From contig NZ_CP039143.1 in assembly GCF_013343215.1 (NCBI RefSeq), forward strand, positions 186,001-250,000: DNA of 64,000 nt. The letters are read 5' to 3'. A program made the position numbers and the translations under genes. Source of the stretch: Acinetobacter sp. 10FS3-1. Its GTDB lineage: Bacteria > Pseudomonadota > Gammaproteobacteria > Pseudomonadales > Moraxellaceae. Positions 8,164-17,354 of the stretch are shown here, in pieces. Below the pieces are notes generated by a model, which saw nothing but the letters and a program-made list of their open reading frames with translations, did not search any database and was not told the DNA's origin. The stretch's first letter is position 1, and every line of letters begins with the position of its first letter.

Positions 8164-9137
8164 ACCTGAATCCTGTTTAAGCCAACTATTCGATTACTCG
8201 AATGGTTGGCTTATTTCTGTGGCTCAATTGATATGCGCACAATGAAGCATAAATCCCTCCTAGAAATCCACAAACACTACGTACTCTACTCGTCACTAAA
8301 TTGTACTGTCCTTTCAATAGGCTGAATAAAGTCTCTATTTTATTGCGCTGTTTTAAGTGATATTCATCAGATTCTTGTAGTTGAATAAACTTCATATTCT
8401 TTCGATGATAAGTAATTAAATCAATACCTTGATCTTTCAACCTACTTTTTAAATCTTGGCTGATATAACCACGATCCGCGTAAAGCTTTGCTTCTAAGCC
8501 TTCAACCAAATGCTCAACCATTTTTATGTCAGCCACATGTCCATTGGATAATGCTGAACAAACTATTTCTCCAAGTTGATTCATCACAACATGTAATTTA
8601 CAGCCGTAGAACCAGCCCATTGAGCTTTTACCGCGAGAAGCAATTTTAGATAATGATTTATGGCGTTGAATCCGTTGGTTTTTACAAACAGGTAAAGTGG
8701 TTGAGTCAACCCATAAATATTGGCTCCGTTGACCTTTCATTAAGGCTACATGTAAAGCATGTAGTGCTAATTGATGCATATTAATCAGGTGAATCATGCG
8801 TTGATAACAAGGTAAGTTTTTAAATAAATGACTTTTATCCTGTTTCAGCCATGAAAAAAATGCTTTGAAATTATTGAAGTGAGAACACTTATACCAAATG
8901 GCGATAAAGATGATTTCAGAGATACTCAGTTGCGCTTTTCGGATTCTTAAGCAGTGATGGCTTTGCTTGAGGAATTTCCAGTAGGTTGCTTCAAATTTAA
9001 GAAAGAAATCATCAATTACACAGAATAATTCAGTACTATTGAACATCGGGACTAGAGTTGTGGGTTTTGTGTGGTAACTCAACTGATGGCTCTAGTCCTT
9101 CTGTTTTTCAAGTCCATTTCTTATCCGCGATTCGGGT
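8164..9137 (-). mobile_element. IS982-family insertion sequence, 974 bp, with 7-bp target duplication
   Basis: Imperfect terminal repeats ACCTGAATCCTGTTTAAG (8164 inward) and ACCCGAATCGCGGATAAG (9137 inward) match at 13 of 18 positions. The 7-bp direct repeat TAATTTA flanks both ends exactly (8157-8163 and 9138-9144). Size and single transposase gene fit the IS982 family. It interrupts an LprI-like gene, and simple excision of the IS plus one repeat restores the reading frame. The intact duplication means a simple, probably recent, insertion. Confidence 0.92.
8186..9082 (-). CDS. IS982-family transposase
   Basis: 298 residues. DDE-type motifs: Asp in LWVDSTTLPV, then the conserved SKIASRGKSSMGWFYGCKLH segment typical of IS982 transposases, Asp in LYADRGYIS, and Glu in KIETLFSLLKGQYN. 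Length is complete for the family, so probably active. Confidence 0.92.
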   Translation of the reverse strand: MSYHTKPTTLVPMFNSTELFCVIDDFFLKFEATYWKFLKQSHHCLRIRKAQLSISEIIFIAIWYKCSHFNNFKAFFSWLKQDKSHLFKNLPCYQRMIHLINMHQLALHALHVALMKGQRSQYLWVDSTTLPVCKNQRIQRHKSLSKIASRGKSSMGWFYGCKLHVVMNQLGEIVCSALSNGHVADIKMVEHLVEGLEAKLYADRGYISQDLKSRLKDQGIDLITYHRKNMKFIQLQESDEYHLKQRNKIETLFSLLKGQYNLVTSRVRSVCGFLGGIYASLCAYQLSHRNKPTIRVIE

Positions 9138-9590
9138 TAATTTAATTAATGTTAATGAAAGCCTTCAGTGTGTTTTAAAAGAAAACAAAAATCTTTTATA
9201 TCAATTAGATGGTTTAAATAATAAGAAGAAAGATGACTATAGAAACTGGAAAAGTAGAATTAAAAATAACTGTGAAAATAAGATTAGATATTCTATGGGA
9301 GAAGGAACGGCTTTAGAAAAAGAACAATGTTTAAGAGATGAATATATTATAAGAATAAAAAATATTTCTGTAAATTTTCATAAGAACAATAATATTGAAA
9401 AAAATGATGATGGATTTCCTGTTACGTCTCTTCCATATAACTCAGAGGATCATTTAAAATGTATTTTAGAAAATAATAAAATAGTTGTAGTAAGGTTAAA
9501 TTAATTAATATTATAGAATTATCCAAAGTTTATAACTTTTTAGATGATAGTTTTGGTGCGTCTGTAGTATTACCTAAATCAAATAATGGA

Positions 9591-9779
9591 TTGTTGATAA
9601 TAGTTTCACCATTTTCCGAAGAAAGTGGAGAAAAATTTATTAACTTGGCTTTAGTAAATAGTCTAGGCGTAGTGAAAAATATTACTTTAAATGCTTCAAA
9701 AAATATTATTATTATTAATAATAATCATGAGGTGTTTTTTTACAAGGAGAATAATAAGTCTAAAGTTTTATTAAAATAA
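9591..9779 (+). CDS. Small hypothetical protein, start uncertain
   Basis: A frame ending at 9779 encodes about 62 residues from a TTG at 9591, but it is open back to 9480. The residues just before (LSKVYNFLDDSFGASVVLPK) look like real protein, so the gene probably starts earlier. One possibility is overlap with the stop of the LprI-like gene (AAGG at 9492-9495, no ATG nearby). Very AT-rich, many Asn/Ile/Lys. No family recognised. It could be a second gene of the same small operon or a remnant. Confidence 0.4.
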   Translation: MLIIVSPFSEESGEKFINLALVNSLGVVKNITLNASKNIIIINNNHEVFFYKENNKSKVLLK

Positions 9780-10164
9780 AGAAAATATTTAACCCGAATC
9801 CTGGTTATATGAATGATCTTCTAGCAGAATACCCCACGACCTACAAGGATTGAGCCTAGAAGTCCTGTACTAAACAGCGAATCCAAGAAATATCAAAAAC
9901 TCCCCAAGTGTTCCATTTTCCACTCGTCATACGCCTCGATGGGATACCTAGATGCTTCATCTCTAACGTAGCCCGATTGGAGAAGTGGAGTGCTTGAAAA
10001 TGGCTATAGAGAGGAAACTAGTTTGGATTATAGTTACTTATTCTTGATTTTAGACCACAAGACTATTGAATTGATGGACCACAAGATGAACCAAGAAAAG
10101 AATGCACTGGAAAACTATAGATAATAAAAAACCCCATAAATCTAAGACTTACGAGGTTTAATAA
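9780..10164. other. Gene-free stretch starting with an orphan IS982-type end
   Basis: ACCCGAATCCTGGTTA at 9792-9807 matches the left end of the IS982 element at 8164 in 14 of 16 bases, but no transposase follows. The rest (to 10164) has no open frame with coding character and no recognisable RNA. It may be the relic of another IS or of the sequence that once separated the accessory patch from the tRNA. Confidence 0.45.
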
Positions 10165-10240
<76 letters not shown>

Positions 10241-10370
10241 GATGTGGAGTGCATTCTACAGATTTTTTGGGTGGGTGCAAGCCAAAAAATAACCGGTTAA
10301 TCTTTCAAAAAAGCGATGTGGAGTTGAGAGTAATCTGCAAGATAAGCGGTCATCATACTTTAAGCGGCAA

Positions 10371-10392
10371 ATCGCCCATTTTTTATTATGGG
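10371..10392 (-). terminator. Hairpin after the small gene at 10440
   Basis: CGCCCAT and ATGGGCG pair across an AT-rich loop about 50 bases downstream of the 10440-10667 gene (minus strand). The T-run after the stem is weak, so efficiency is uncertain. Confidence 0.45.
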
Positions 10393-10439
10393 CGAAGCTG
10401 AAATGAACTGGAAATAGATCACGGGGTGTAGCTAAAAAA

Positions 10440-10667
10440 CTATTTATGTTTCAGGATTTGGGCGAGATCTTGTGCGCATTCCTCTAAAGTAAAGGCCATA
10501 TCGAACTGCATTTGAGGTTTGAGTTCTTGAGCGAGGCTTCTCCACTGTTCGATAAGTTTGAGGGCTTTTTGAATTTTATGTTTGTTAATATCCTTGGCGA
10601 TAGTCGGGGTATAACCACCACGTTTTGCATTTTTGATTTGTTTTATATAGTTTGCGCTGTTATTCAT
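10440..10667 (-). CDS. Small hypothetical protein (75 residues)
   Basis: Starts MNNSANYIKQIKNAKRGGYT at 10667 with GGAG 7 bases upstream; a longer frame to 10793 lacks a ribosome-binding site. Basic N-terminal half, helical charged C-terminal half (WRSLAQELKPQMQFDMAFTL). No signal peptide or membrane segment, no family recognised. Lies alone between two tRNA genes. Confidence 0.6.
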   Translation of the reverse strand: MNNSANYIKQIKNAKRGGYTPTIAKDINKHKIQKALKLIEQWRSLAQELKPQMQFDMAFTLEECAQDLAQILKHK

Positions 10668-11000
10668 GTTCGCTCTCCGAATAGCAGTGTATCTACTTTT
10701 AACTTTGAGTTGAAATGGTGTACTTCGATCTAAGGTCTTTTTATTCTGGTCTTGGTTTTTCTCTCCTTTTTTTAAATATCCTGAACGAACCATAACATAG
10801 CTTTAATGACAATAAAATGAAGCGATTATTGTGCCAATTTTTGATGGGTTAATATAAATAAATTAAAGCAGAACACAATATTAAAGAAACGCAGGGTTTT
10901 TTTCGATAGTCGCTCTGAGCAGCTATGAACTTCTGGAAAGGGAGAGTGTGTAAGGAGAATGATGATAAAAATAATACGATTTTTTATTTTTAAGACAAAA

Positions 11001-11028
11001 AAAATCCGAATCATGTGATTCGGATTTT
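11001..11028 (-). terminator. Terminator of the tRNA-Ser transcript
   Basis: Perfect 13-bp inverted repeat AAAATCCGAATCA / TGATTCGGATTTT with a 2-base gap. On the minus strand it lies just after the tRNA-Ser 3' end and is followed by a T-run. Confidence 0.85.
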
Positions 11029-11035
11029 AAAATTC

Positions 11036-11126
11036 TGGCGGTGAGAGAGGGATTCGAACCCTCGATACGCTATTAACGTATACACACTTTCCAGGCGTGC
11101 TCCTTCAGCCACTCGGACACCTCACC
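11036..11126 (-). tRNA. tRNA-Ser (anticodon GGA)
   Basis: 91 bases with encoded CCA: acceptor GGTGAGG, anticodon loop CTGGAAA, long variable arm, T-arm GGTTCGAATCC. The long variable arm and GGA anticodon define a class II serine tRNA. Confidence 0.95.
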
Positions 11127-11246
11127 ATGGCCGAGGATAATATCGAAAAAAAACGCTGCTGCCAAGCTGAAACAATTGATTTGCAGAAAAACTTTTAACG
11201 TAATGCTATGATTTGCAAAAATGCTTGTTTAAAACGAAGACAATAT

Positions 11247-13127
11247 ATGCAAAGTACAGCAGAAAAAGCAGCTCTTCCCGTGATTACGCTGGCTGCACTT
11301 GGGGTCGTTTTTGGAGATATTGGTACCAGCCCTCTATACGCACTGCGCCAATGTTTCCTGACAGCACATCTTGCGATCAGTGAAGCCTCTGTGCTTGGCA
11401 TTCTGTCCCTGATTTTCTGGTGCATGATGCTGACCATCAGCTTTAAATATGTCACGATTATCATGCGTGCCGATAATAATGGCGAAGGCGGCATCATGTC
11501 GCTACTGGCTTTAAATCTGCGCACTACACGAATTGCAGATCAGAAGAAAATTTTTCTAATTGCATTGGGGTTTATCGGGGCCTCGCTGTTTTTTGGAGAT
11601 GGCATTATCACGCCAGCCATCTCGGTGCTTTCCGCTATTGAAGGCTTAAGTATTGCCACGCCTATCTTTGACCGCTGGCTGATGCCGCTGTCGATCGGGA
11701 TTCTGGCCGGGCTGTTTATGCTGCAACGCCATGGTACAGGCACCATGGGGAAATTTTTTGGCCCCTTGACTTTGCTCTGGTTCCTGTCGATTGGGGCTTT
11801 CGGTTTGTGGAGTATTGCCCAGACGCCATTTGTACTTTCGATGGTGAATCCTTATTGGGCTTTTCACTTTGTTGTCGATCAGCCCTATGTCGCATTTCTT
11901 ACCATGGGCGCGGTGATTCTGACCATGACTGGGGGTGAAGCAATCTATGCCGATATGGGCCATTTTGGCCGCTTGCCGATTCGTATGGCCTGGTTTGTGA
12001 TTGTTTTACCTTGCCTGCTGCTGAACTATGCTGGACAGGGCGCATTGTTATTACGTCAACCAGAAGCGTTAGCCAATCCTTTTTATATGCTGATCCCGGA
12101 CTGGGCACTTTATCCAATGATTGGACTCGCCACTGCGGCAGCGGTGATTGCATCTCAGGCTGTGATTACCGGGGTATTCTCCATGGTCAATCAGGCGATT
12201 CAGCTGCGTTATTTACCGCGTCTGAGTGTGAAGCATACTTCGGCGGTAGAGCGTGGCCAGATTTATCTGCCTTTTATTAACTGGATGCTGTTTATCTCGG
12301 TGTTAATCCTGATCTTGCTGTTTGAAAACAGTGCCAATCTGGCCAGTGCCTATGGCGTGGCAGTCACCATGACCATGCTTTGCGGGACTATTTTGATTAG
12401 TATTTTGGCCTATGGATTCTGGCGCTGGCCGGTCTGGAAAGTCATACTCTTTGCTGCTCCATTTTTAACGCTTGACCTGATTTTTGTTGCCTCTACCTCC
12501 TTAAAAATTGCTGCGGGAGGCTGGGTGCCGATTCTGATTGGTGCGGTGCTGTTTACCATTTTAATGACCTGGAAAGATGGGCGTGCACTGGTACTCAACC
12601 GTCTGGAGCAGGATGCCTTACCAATCGAACTGTTTATCAAAAGTATTTCGATGGGAGATGCGACCAAGTTTGTTCCGGGTGAAGCCATTTTCCTGACCGG
12701 AACCCCGAGCATTGTTCCGCATGCCATGTTACATAACATCAAGCACAACAAGGTGCTGCATGAACGCAATATTCTGGTGACCGTGATTACCCGGGATATC
12801 CCTTTTGTGGCGAAAAAAGATCGCATTCAGGTTGAAACGCTTAGCAAGCATTTTTATCGGGTCTATATGTATTATGGTTTTAAAGACCAGCCGAATATTC
12901 CGGAGGCTTTGCAACAAGCCTATGCCGAATGGGGCTTTGAATATGATCTGATGCAGATCAGTTTCTTTATTTCACGGGAGCGGATTATGCATACGGTAGG
13001 GGATGGCATGGCCGCATGGCGAGAAAAGCTGTTTGTTTCCATGCAGCGTAATACCAGTCCGGTCAGTGACTTTTACCAGATTCCGCCTAATCGAGTAGTA
13101 GAGTTAGGTAGTCAGATCGAAATGTAA
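11247..13127 (+). CDS. kup: Kup low-affinity potassium transporter
   Basis: K+ uptake protein of the KUP/HAK family, 626 residues from the ATG at 11247 (E. coli Kup has 622). It has the family signature [16 protein letters not shown] close to the N-terminus, about 12 hydrophobic segments to around residue 430, then a soluble C-terminal domain. The open frame reaches 11208, but those codons add a basic non-conserved tail. Single-gene unit, with a terminator at 13154-13184. Confidence 0.95.
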   Translation: MQSTAEKAALPVITLAALGVVFGDIGTSPLYALRQCFLTAHLAISEASVLGILSLIFWCMMLTISFKYVTIIMRADNNGEGGIMSLLALNLRTTRIADQKKIFLIALGFIGASLFFGDGIITPAISVLSAIEGLSIATPIFDRWLMPLSIGILAGLFMLQRHGTGTMGKFFGPLTLLWFLSIGAFGLWSIAQTPFVLSMVNPYWAFHFVVDQPYVAFLTMGAVILTMTGGEAIYADMGHFGRLPIRMAWFVIVLPCLLLNYAGQGALLLRQPEALANPFYMLIPDWALYPMIGLATAAAVIASQAVITGVFSMVNQAIQLRYLPRLSVKHTSAVERGQIYLPFINWMLFISVLILILLFENSANLASAYGVAVTMTMLCGTILISILAYGFWRWPVWKVILFAAPFLTLDLIFVASTSLKIAAGGWVPILIGAVLFTILMTWKDGRALVLNRLEQDALPIELFIKSISMGDATKFVPGEAIFLTGTPSIVPHAMLHNIKHNKVLHERNILVTVITRDIPFVAKKDRIQVETLSKHFYRVYMYYGFKDQPNIPEALQQAYAEWGFEYDLMQISFFISRERIMHTVGDGMAAWREKLFVSMQRNTSPVSDFYQIPPNRVVELGSQIEM

Positions 13128-13153
13128 AATTAAATAGAGGCCCTAGAGGCCAT

Positions 13154-13184
13154 AAAAAAACCAGAACTGTATTCTGGTTTTTTT
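13154..13184 (+). terminator. Rho-independent terminator after kup
   Basis: AAAACCAGAA / TTCTGGTTTT hairpin followed by a run of eight T, about 30 bases after the kup stop. Confidence 0.88.
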
Positions 13185-13231
13185 TATGCAAGACACGTTC
13201 GGAATAGCTGAATCAGGCATCCTTCATAGAA

Positions 13232-13705
13232 TTATTGTGCTGGTTCTACTACTGCGGGCATATCAGGTGTCGCATTTATTGCAGCCTCCGCCATAGGAGC
13301 AGTCTCGGGCTGTGCTGAAATGTCAGCAGGAGCCGCTATGGCAGCCGCTTCAGGACTTGCTGGCTGTGGCTGTTCAGGGTTCATGCCGGGTGCAGCTTCA
13401 AGCTGGTTAGGCATGGGGTGAGGATGGTTGGCGTTCGGATCGGCCATCGGTGCCTCGGAAGAAGTGGCTGGCATCGGTTGCTGTGCAGGCTGTGGTGGTG
13501 CAGGCTGATTGACTAGGCGCACCTGCCCTGAATTGACCAGGCTTTCTAAAGAGCCTTGCTGGCCGTTGACGGTGGTACTAATTTTGGCTTTAGCTAGGCT
13601 TTCCAGAGTTTCACCTGGCTGTACAGGTGGCTCGGCAAAAGCAGCCGCACTTAGGACACTGGTAAATAAGCCCACACCTAAAATTTGAGTTAATTTGGAA
13701 TTCAT
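13232..13705 (-). CDS. Secreted Pro/Ala-rich protein of unknown function
   Basis: 157 residues. N-terminal signal peptide (basic start, hydrophobic core, AAAFA-EPP cleavage-like site near residue 24). A short folded-looking part follows (PGETLESLAKAKISTTVNG, QGSLESLVNSGQVRLV), then a long low-complexity Pro/Ala/Gln/Met tail. Probably periplasmic. Similar small proteins occur in Acinetobacter, but no function is known to me. Confidence 0.75.
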   Translation of the reverse strand: MNSKLTQILGVGLFTSVLSAAAFAEPPVQPGETLESLAKAKISTTVNGQQGSLESLVNSGQVRLVNQPAPPQPAQQPMPATSSEAPMADPNANHPHPMPNQLEAAPGMNPEQPQPASPEAAAIAAPADISAQPETAPMAEAAINATPDMPAVVEPAQ

Positions 13706-13964
13706 GCAGACTCCATGATTGTACGTAATTTAAATAGCTTTATACTGTTGCATAGTCATTCTGTTGCCGCAATGAAAGCTACTGAATACTCAGAAAACCC
13801 TATTTAAAAACCATCAAAAAATAGACAATTTGTTACAGGAAAGACCTGAATGAGCGGGGTTTGTTTAATTGTTAGGCGAATAACAGGGGCGAGATATACT
13901 TCATATACACAGCTTGTTAAGCTCGCCAAAAATCAATATTGATCGGAAAATAGCAGTTGTCAGC

Positions 13965-15056
13965 ATGGCCAAGAAGCAATCTAAACCGAAGAGTGGTGTA
14001 ACTCCGTTGTTAAAAGGAAATAGTGTCAAAATCATCTTGGGTGTAGTGGCCTCGGTCAGTTTTGCGATTGCATTTGGTCAAGAAAGGCTGGGTCAGTGGG
14101 TGTCTTTGGGAACGACGTCAAACTCATCTTGCCTGGCACAGTTTTATTATGATGCTCCACCTTATCTGATGAAAGACAGTCTGAAAAAAGACAGTTATTC
14201 ACTGTGTTTTAATGGCTTTAATGTTGGATATTCTGGGGTGTCGAAAACTCCGCTCTGGGTGGCAGAGGTTTTAACGCCAGCACGGCTGAGCCAAAAAATT
14301 CCGCGTGAAGACAGCTTCCATGAAGAAGGACGTGTGAAGGCAGTGCATCGCGCAACGCTGGCGGATTATCGTGGTTCAGGCTATGACCGCGGGCATATGG
14401 CGCCTAATGCGGATATGCCAACCAAGGCAGCCCAGTATGACAGTTTTTCGCTGGCCAATATGGTGCCGCAAGCTCCTAAAAATAATCAGCAGGTCTGGCG
14501 CGAACTGGAAGAGGCAACCCGGGCAATAGTCATGCGACAAAAGCAGGATGTGTATGTGATTACCGGTCCGGTCTTTGCTGCGAAAAAACTGAAAACCATT
14601 GGTAATGGCGTCATTGTGCCAACCGCCGTCTATAAAGCGATTTATATACCAAAAACCGGGGCGATCGGGGCTTATTATGCGCCAAACGATAATTCACAAA
14701 CGGTTCGAGTTGTGAGTGTCTGCTATCTGGAAGAAAAGCTGGGAATTAACCTGTTCTCGCAGTTAACCGAAGAGCAAAAACGTAATACCTACCATTTACC
14801 GTTGACGGCCAGAGCTGTGAAAGCCAGCCAGAAGATTGCCTATTCCCACTGGGATGCAGAAAGCCAGTGTGCCGAAGGCGTATCCAAGGAAAACTTGCAG
14901 GCCTTGCAGCGTGAATTTAAAGCGGTGACCAGCGATAGCCCGACGCAAAATAGAAACACCGCTGCAAGCAATATGACAGAAAGCAATACTCAGACGGCTT
15001 TGATCAGCCAGTTGACCGAAGCGATTCTTCAGTTCATTCTGCAACTGCTGAAATAG
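13965..15056 (+). CDS. Membrane-anchored DNA/RNA non-specific endonuclease (NUC1/EndA-like)
   Basis: ββα-metal nuclease of 363 residues from the ATG at 13965. The catalytic motif DRGH (residues 141-144) sits in GYDRGHMAPNADMP, followed by the SLANMVPQAPKNNQQVW segment with the metal-binding Asn. A basic N-terminus is followed by one hydrophobic segment (about residues 20-40), so the nuclease probably faces the periplasm as a signal-anchored enzyme. The Gln/Thr-rich tail ends in a second hydrophobic helix (LTEAILQFILQLLK). Likely degrades incoming or extracellular nucleic acid; a role in DNA uptake or nutrient use is only a guess. An in-frame TTG at 13914 is a weaker start. Confidence 0.88.
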   Translation: MAKKQSKPKSGVTPLLKGNSVKIILGVVASVSFAIAFGQERLGQWVSLGTTSNSSCLAQFYYDAPPYLMKDSLKKDSYSLCFNGFNVGYSGVSKTPLWVAEVLTPARLSQKIPREDSFHEEGRVKAVHRATLADYRGSGYDRGHMAPNADMPTKAAQYDSFSLANMVPQAPKNNQQVWRELEEATRAIVMRQKQDVYVITGPVFAAKKLKTIGNGVIVPTAVYKAIYIPKTGAIGAYYAPNDNSQTVRVVSVCYLEEKLGINLFSQLTEEQKRNTYHLPLTARAVKASQKIAYSHWDAESQCAEGVSKENLQALQREFKAVTSDSPTQNRNTAASNMTESNTQTALISQLTEAILQFILQLLK

Positions 15057-15129
15057 ACTTGCTGTAAAAAGCCCGATTCGGGTAGCATGCAGAGAGTACT
15101 TTAGAATAAGCAGATAGGATGGGGCCACT

Positions 15130-15375
15130 ATGTTTAAAGCCTATAAAGATGGCAATGAGTCGCATGCCATTCATGATCTGACAGTTGAAAATGATCTGGA
15201 CTGTGTCAGCCTGTATGGTAATTTGCAAATTACCAAAGACCAGGCTGGGCTCAAGGCTGCCAAAGTCTTGCAGGCGCTGCTGGATGATATTGTTCAGGAA
15301 CTGGAAAATACCCCTGATTTACCAGAAAAAATTGAGCATGATGATGCTCATGAAATCGAGAATCCGTTTTTATAA
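15130..15375 (+). CDS. Small conserved-type acidic protein, unknown function
   Basis: 81 residues, strongly acidic, starting MFKAYKDGNESHAIHDLTVE with AGGATGGGG just upstream. No membrane segment or Cys pair. The central helical region (KAAKVLQALLDDIVQELEN) may mediate dimerisation. It lies 74 bases after the nuclease and could share its transcript. No family recognised. Confidence 0.7.
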   Translation: MFKAYKDGNESHAIHDLTVENDLDCVSLYGNLQITKDQAGLKAAKVLQALLDDIVQELENTPDLPEKIEHDDAHEIENPFL

Positions 15376-15514
15376 AGAAGTAAACCAGGATCTGGTTAAG
15401 GTCGCCTCTAAACTTTTTTAGAAAAAACTGAAGCTGCGACTGGGCTGTGATTGATATTTTTGCTTGAATCCTGAATTTTCCTTTTTTTAGCGCAGCATCC
15501 TCTTATCTACGCTG

Positions 15515-16525
15515 CTATTTTGCACTGGCTAAATAATTAGAACGCCATTGCTGCGGGGTCTGCGCCGTCCAGTGCTTGAAGGCACGCTGAAAAGCACTCT
15601 GTTCAGAATAGCCAAGCAGCAGGGCAATTTCTTGCAGGCTCAAGCGTGAGTCCTTTAAATATTGCTGCGCCATCATGCAGCGGATTTCCTGCATGCGCTG
15701 CTGGTAGGTTTTCCCCTGCTGCTGCAAATAACGCTGTAATTTGCGTACGGACAGGTTCATCTGCCGGGCAATCGCCTCAATCTGAAACATGTTTTTTTGC
15801 AGGCCAGCCAGTATGGCTTGCTGTAAACGTTGATCCATATCGGTGGCATGAGGTAATTTTTCTAACAGGGCTTCAGCCTGCTGTTTAAGCAGTTCCTGCA
15901 AGGTCTGATCACCTTGCCGCAGAGGCCGGGACAGCTCTGAAACTGTCAGTTGAATCTGGGCTTTATCCTGATTAAAACGTACCTTGGCGCGGAAATACTG
16001 CTCGTAAATCATGGTGTTTTTGGGTGGAGAGCGTTTGAAATGAACCTCATGCAGCCGAATATCATGGATATCCAGAATCGATTTGAGAAATTCCATTAAC
16101 AGGGCAATCGCGACTTCATCGGTGATCTGGGAGGACAGGTTAAAGGGGATATCGTCCCAGCCAATGCTGAGGATCTCATTATGGATAGATATCTGCAAAG
16201 GTGTGCCGTCATAGATCAGACGGTGATAATCATGATAACGCATGAGCGCATCGCTCAGGGTTTCACAGGACAGGGCAATATAGGCCAGTATGCCTAAATA
16301 TTTTGGTTGCACGAGTGCGGCAATTTCCAGGCCAAGTGCCGGGCGCTGCAACTGTTGTTCCAAGGTGGTTAACAGATCATGCCAGATGACATAATCAAAA
16401 CGTTCCAGTGGCTGAACATCCAGCAATTTTTGTGGTGGCTTCAACTGATATTTATTATAAAAAGCCAGCAGCAAATGACCTAAACCACCATAGACTGAAC
16501 CCGCATAATCTTTCTGAGTCTGCAT
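15515..16525 (-). CDS. AraC-family transcriptional regulator
   Basis: 336 residues from the ATG at 16525. The N-terminal two thirds fits the arabinose-binding-type domain of OruR/ArgR-like AraC proteins. The C-terminal ~100 residues contain two helix-turn-helices, with IEAIARQMNLSVRKLQRYLQ and the AraC signature SRLSLQEIALLLGYSEQSAF...FKHWTAQTPQQWR. Divergent from a fatty-acid-hydroxylase-like gene, which it may control. The frame extends to a TTG at 16561 with no ribosome-binding site. Confidence 0.88.
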   Translation of the reverse strand: MQTQKDYAGSVYGGLGHLLLAFYNKYQLKPPQKLLDVQPLERFDYVIWHDLLTTLEQQLQRPALGLEIAALVQPKYLGILAYIALSCETLSDALMRYHDYHRLIYDGTPLQISIHNEILSIGWDDIPFNLSSQITDEVAIALLMEFLKSILDIHDIRLHEVHFKRSPPKNTMIYEQYFRAKVRFNQDKAQIQLTVSELSRPLRQGDQTLQELLKQQAEALLEKLPHATDMDQRLQQAILAGLQKNMFQIEAIARQMNLSVRKLQRYLQQQGKTYQQRMQEIRCMMAQQYLKDSRLSLQEIALLLGYSEQSAFQRAFKHWTAQTPQQWRSNYLASAK

Positions 16526-16540
16526 GTTTAAAGTTTTTAG

Positions 16541-16560
16541 TATTTTGTCGTATTTTGTCA
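16541..16560. repeat. Tandem decamer TATTTTGTC(G/A), possible regulator site
   Basis: Two adjacent 10-base repeats, identical except for the last base, lie in the gap between the AraC gene and the divergent hydroxylase gene. AraC-family proteins often bind direct repeats, so this could be an operator. Evidence is position only. Confidence 0.35.
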
Positions 16561-16634
16561 ATCATATTGAAGTTTAGGGTCAATATCTAGTCTTTTACTT
16601 GATCTATAGTAGAAAGAAAAAGGAGAGTCTGATC

Positions 16635-17237
16635 ATGTGGAAAGGTTTTTTGACAGGACTGGTCGTGGCCAATGGTTTTGAGTGGTTTGCCCATAAATAT
16701 ATATTGCATGGAACCCATAGAGCAGGGCAGGCACGTTATAGCCCGGTCCCGGAAAGTATGCGTTCGCATTGGGAGCATCATCGTGAAGTGCGTAAAACGG
16801 AATTCTCGGATATTGGTTATGTAGAGGGCTACAAGAACTGGCGTACCCGTAATGAAATCGGTTCGCTGGTGGTGGTGGCCAGTGTTTTTGGACTTGCATT
16901 TTATCCTGTGTCCAAAGGAATGGTTCTGGCGACCTTATATAGTGCGGGCAACTATTATTATATTCACCGCCGCGCCCATCTGGAGCCAGAATGGGCCAGA
17001 AAAAAAATTCCTTGGCATTATGACCACCATATGAACAGTAATCAGGATGCCAACTGGTGCGTGACCAAACCCTGGTTCGATTATCTGCTGGGTACCCGGG
17101 TCATTTCATCACCCGATTTGCAGGAAAAAAATCCTCTGGGTATTGCACTGCCTGAAGCCTTATCCACTCATTTGACCAGTCTGGCCAACCGTTATTTTCC
17201 GGCTAAATGGGCCAAAGTGCGAGACCAGCTGCAATAA
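16635..17237 (+). CDS. Fatty acid hydroxylase/sterol desaturase-family membrane protein
   Basis: 200-residue integral membrane protein from the ATG at 16635 (AGGAGAG 8 bases upstream). It has the histidine clusters that bind a di-metal centre in this superfamily: HKYILH, HWEHHREV, HRRAH and HYDHH. It probably oxidises a lipid or similar hydrophobic compound at the membrane using O2. Substrate cannot be inferred. Divergent AraC regulator next door. Confidence 0.85.
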   Translation: MWKGFLTGLVVANGFEWFAHKYILHGTHRAGQARYSPVPESMRSHWEHHREVRKTEFSDIGYVEGYKNWRTRNEIGSLVVVASVFGLAFYPVSKGMVLATLYSAGNYYYIHRRAHLEPEWARKKIPWHYDHHMNSNQDANWCVTKPWFDYLLGTRVISSPDLQEKNPLGIALPEALSTHLTSLANRYFPAKWAKVRDQLQ

Positions 17238-17354
17238 CATCTAAGTGGTGGATATATAAAATGACAAGCAGTTCTCACTTTTGAGGTGGCGTCGTGTTTT
17301 GTCAATAAATAGGGGATCTATTGTCAATATTGTGCTGGAAAATTAACCTATATT

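Larger units (their letters stand above)
8071..9504 (+). pseudogene. LprI-like secreted protein gene split by an IS982-family element
   Basis: The 5' piece (8071-8163, 31 codons, AAGGA ribosome-binding site 8 bases upstream) encodes a signal peptide ending ...NITYA-EKKLLNCNL. Removing the IS and one 7-bp repeat joins it in frame at 9145 to INVNESLQCVLKENK... ending at 9504, a protein of about 150 residues. The mature part has a DYRNWKSRIKNNCENKI...CLRDEYIIRI pattern (Trp, spaced Cys, C-L-x-x-x-Y/T-x-x-R) like LprI/DUF1311 proteins, some of which inhibit lysozyme. AT-rich compared with flanking core genes. The interrupted copy should be inactive; the family call is an inference. Confidence 0.72.

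Noticed and set aside
10826..11014. 62-codon minus-strand frame (MIRIFFVLKIKN...)
   Set aside because: It begins inside the tRNA-Ser terminator and has no ribosome-binding site or plausible protein features.
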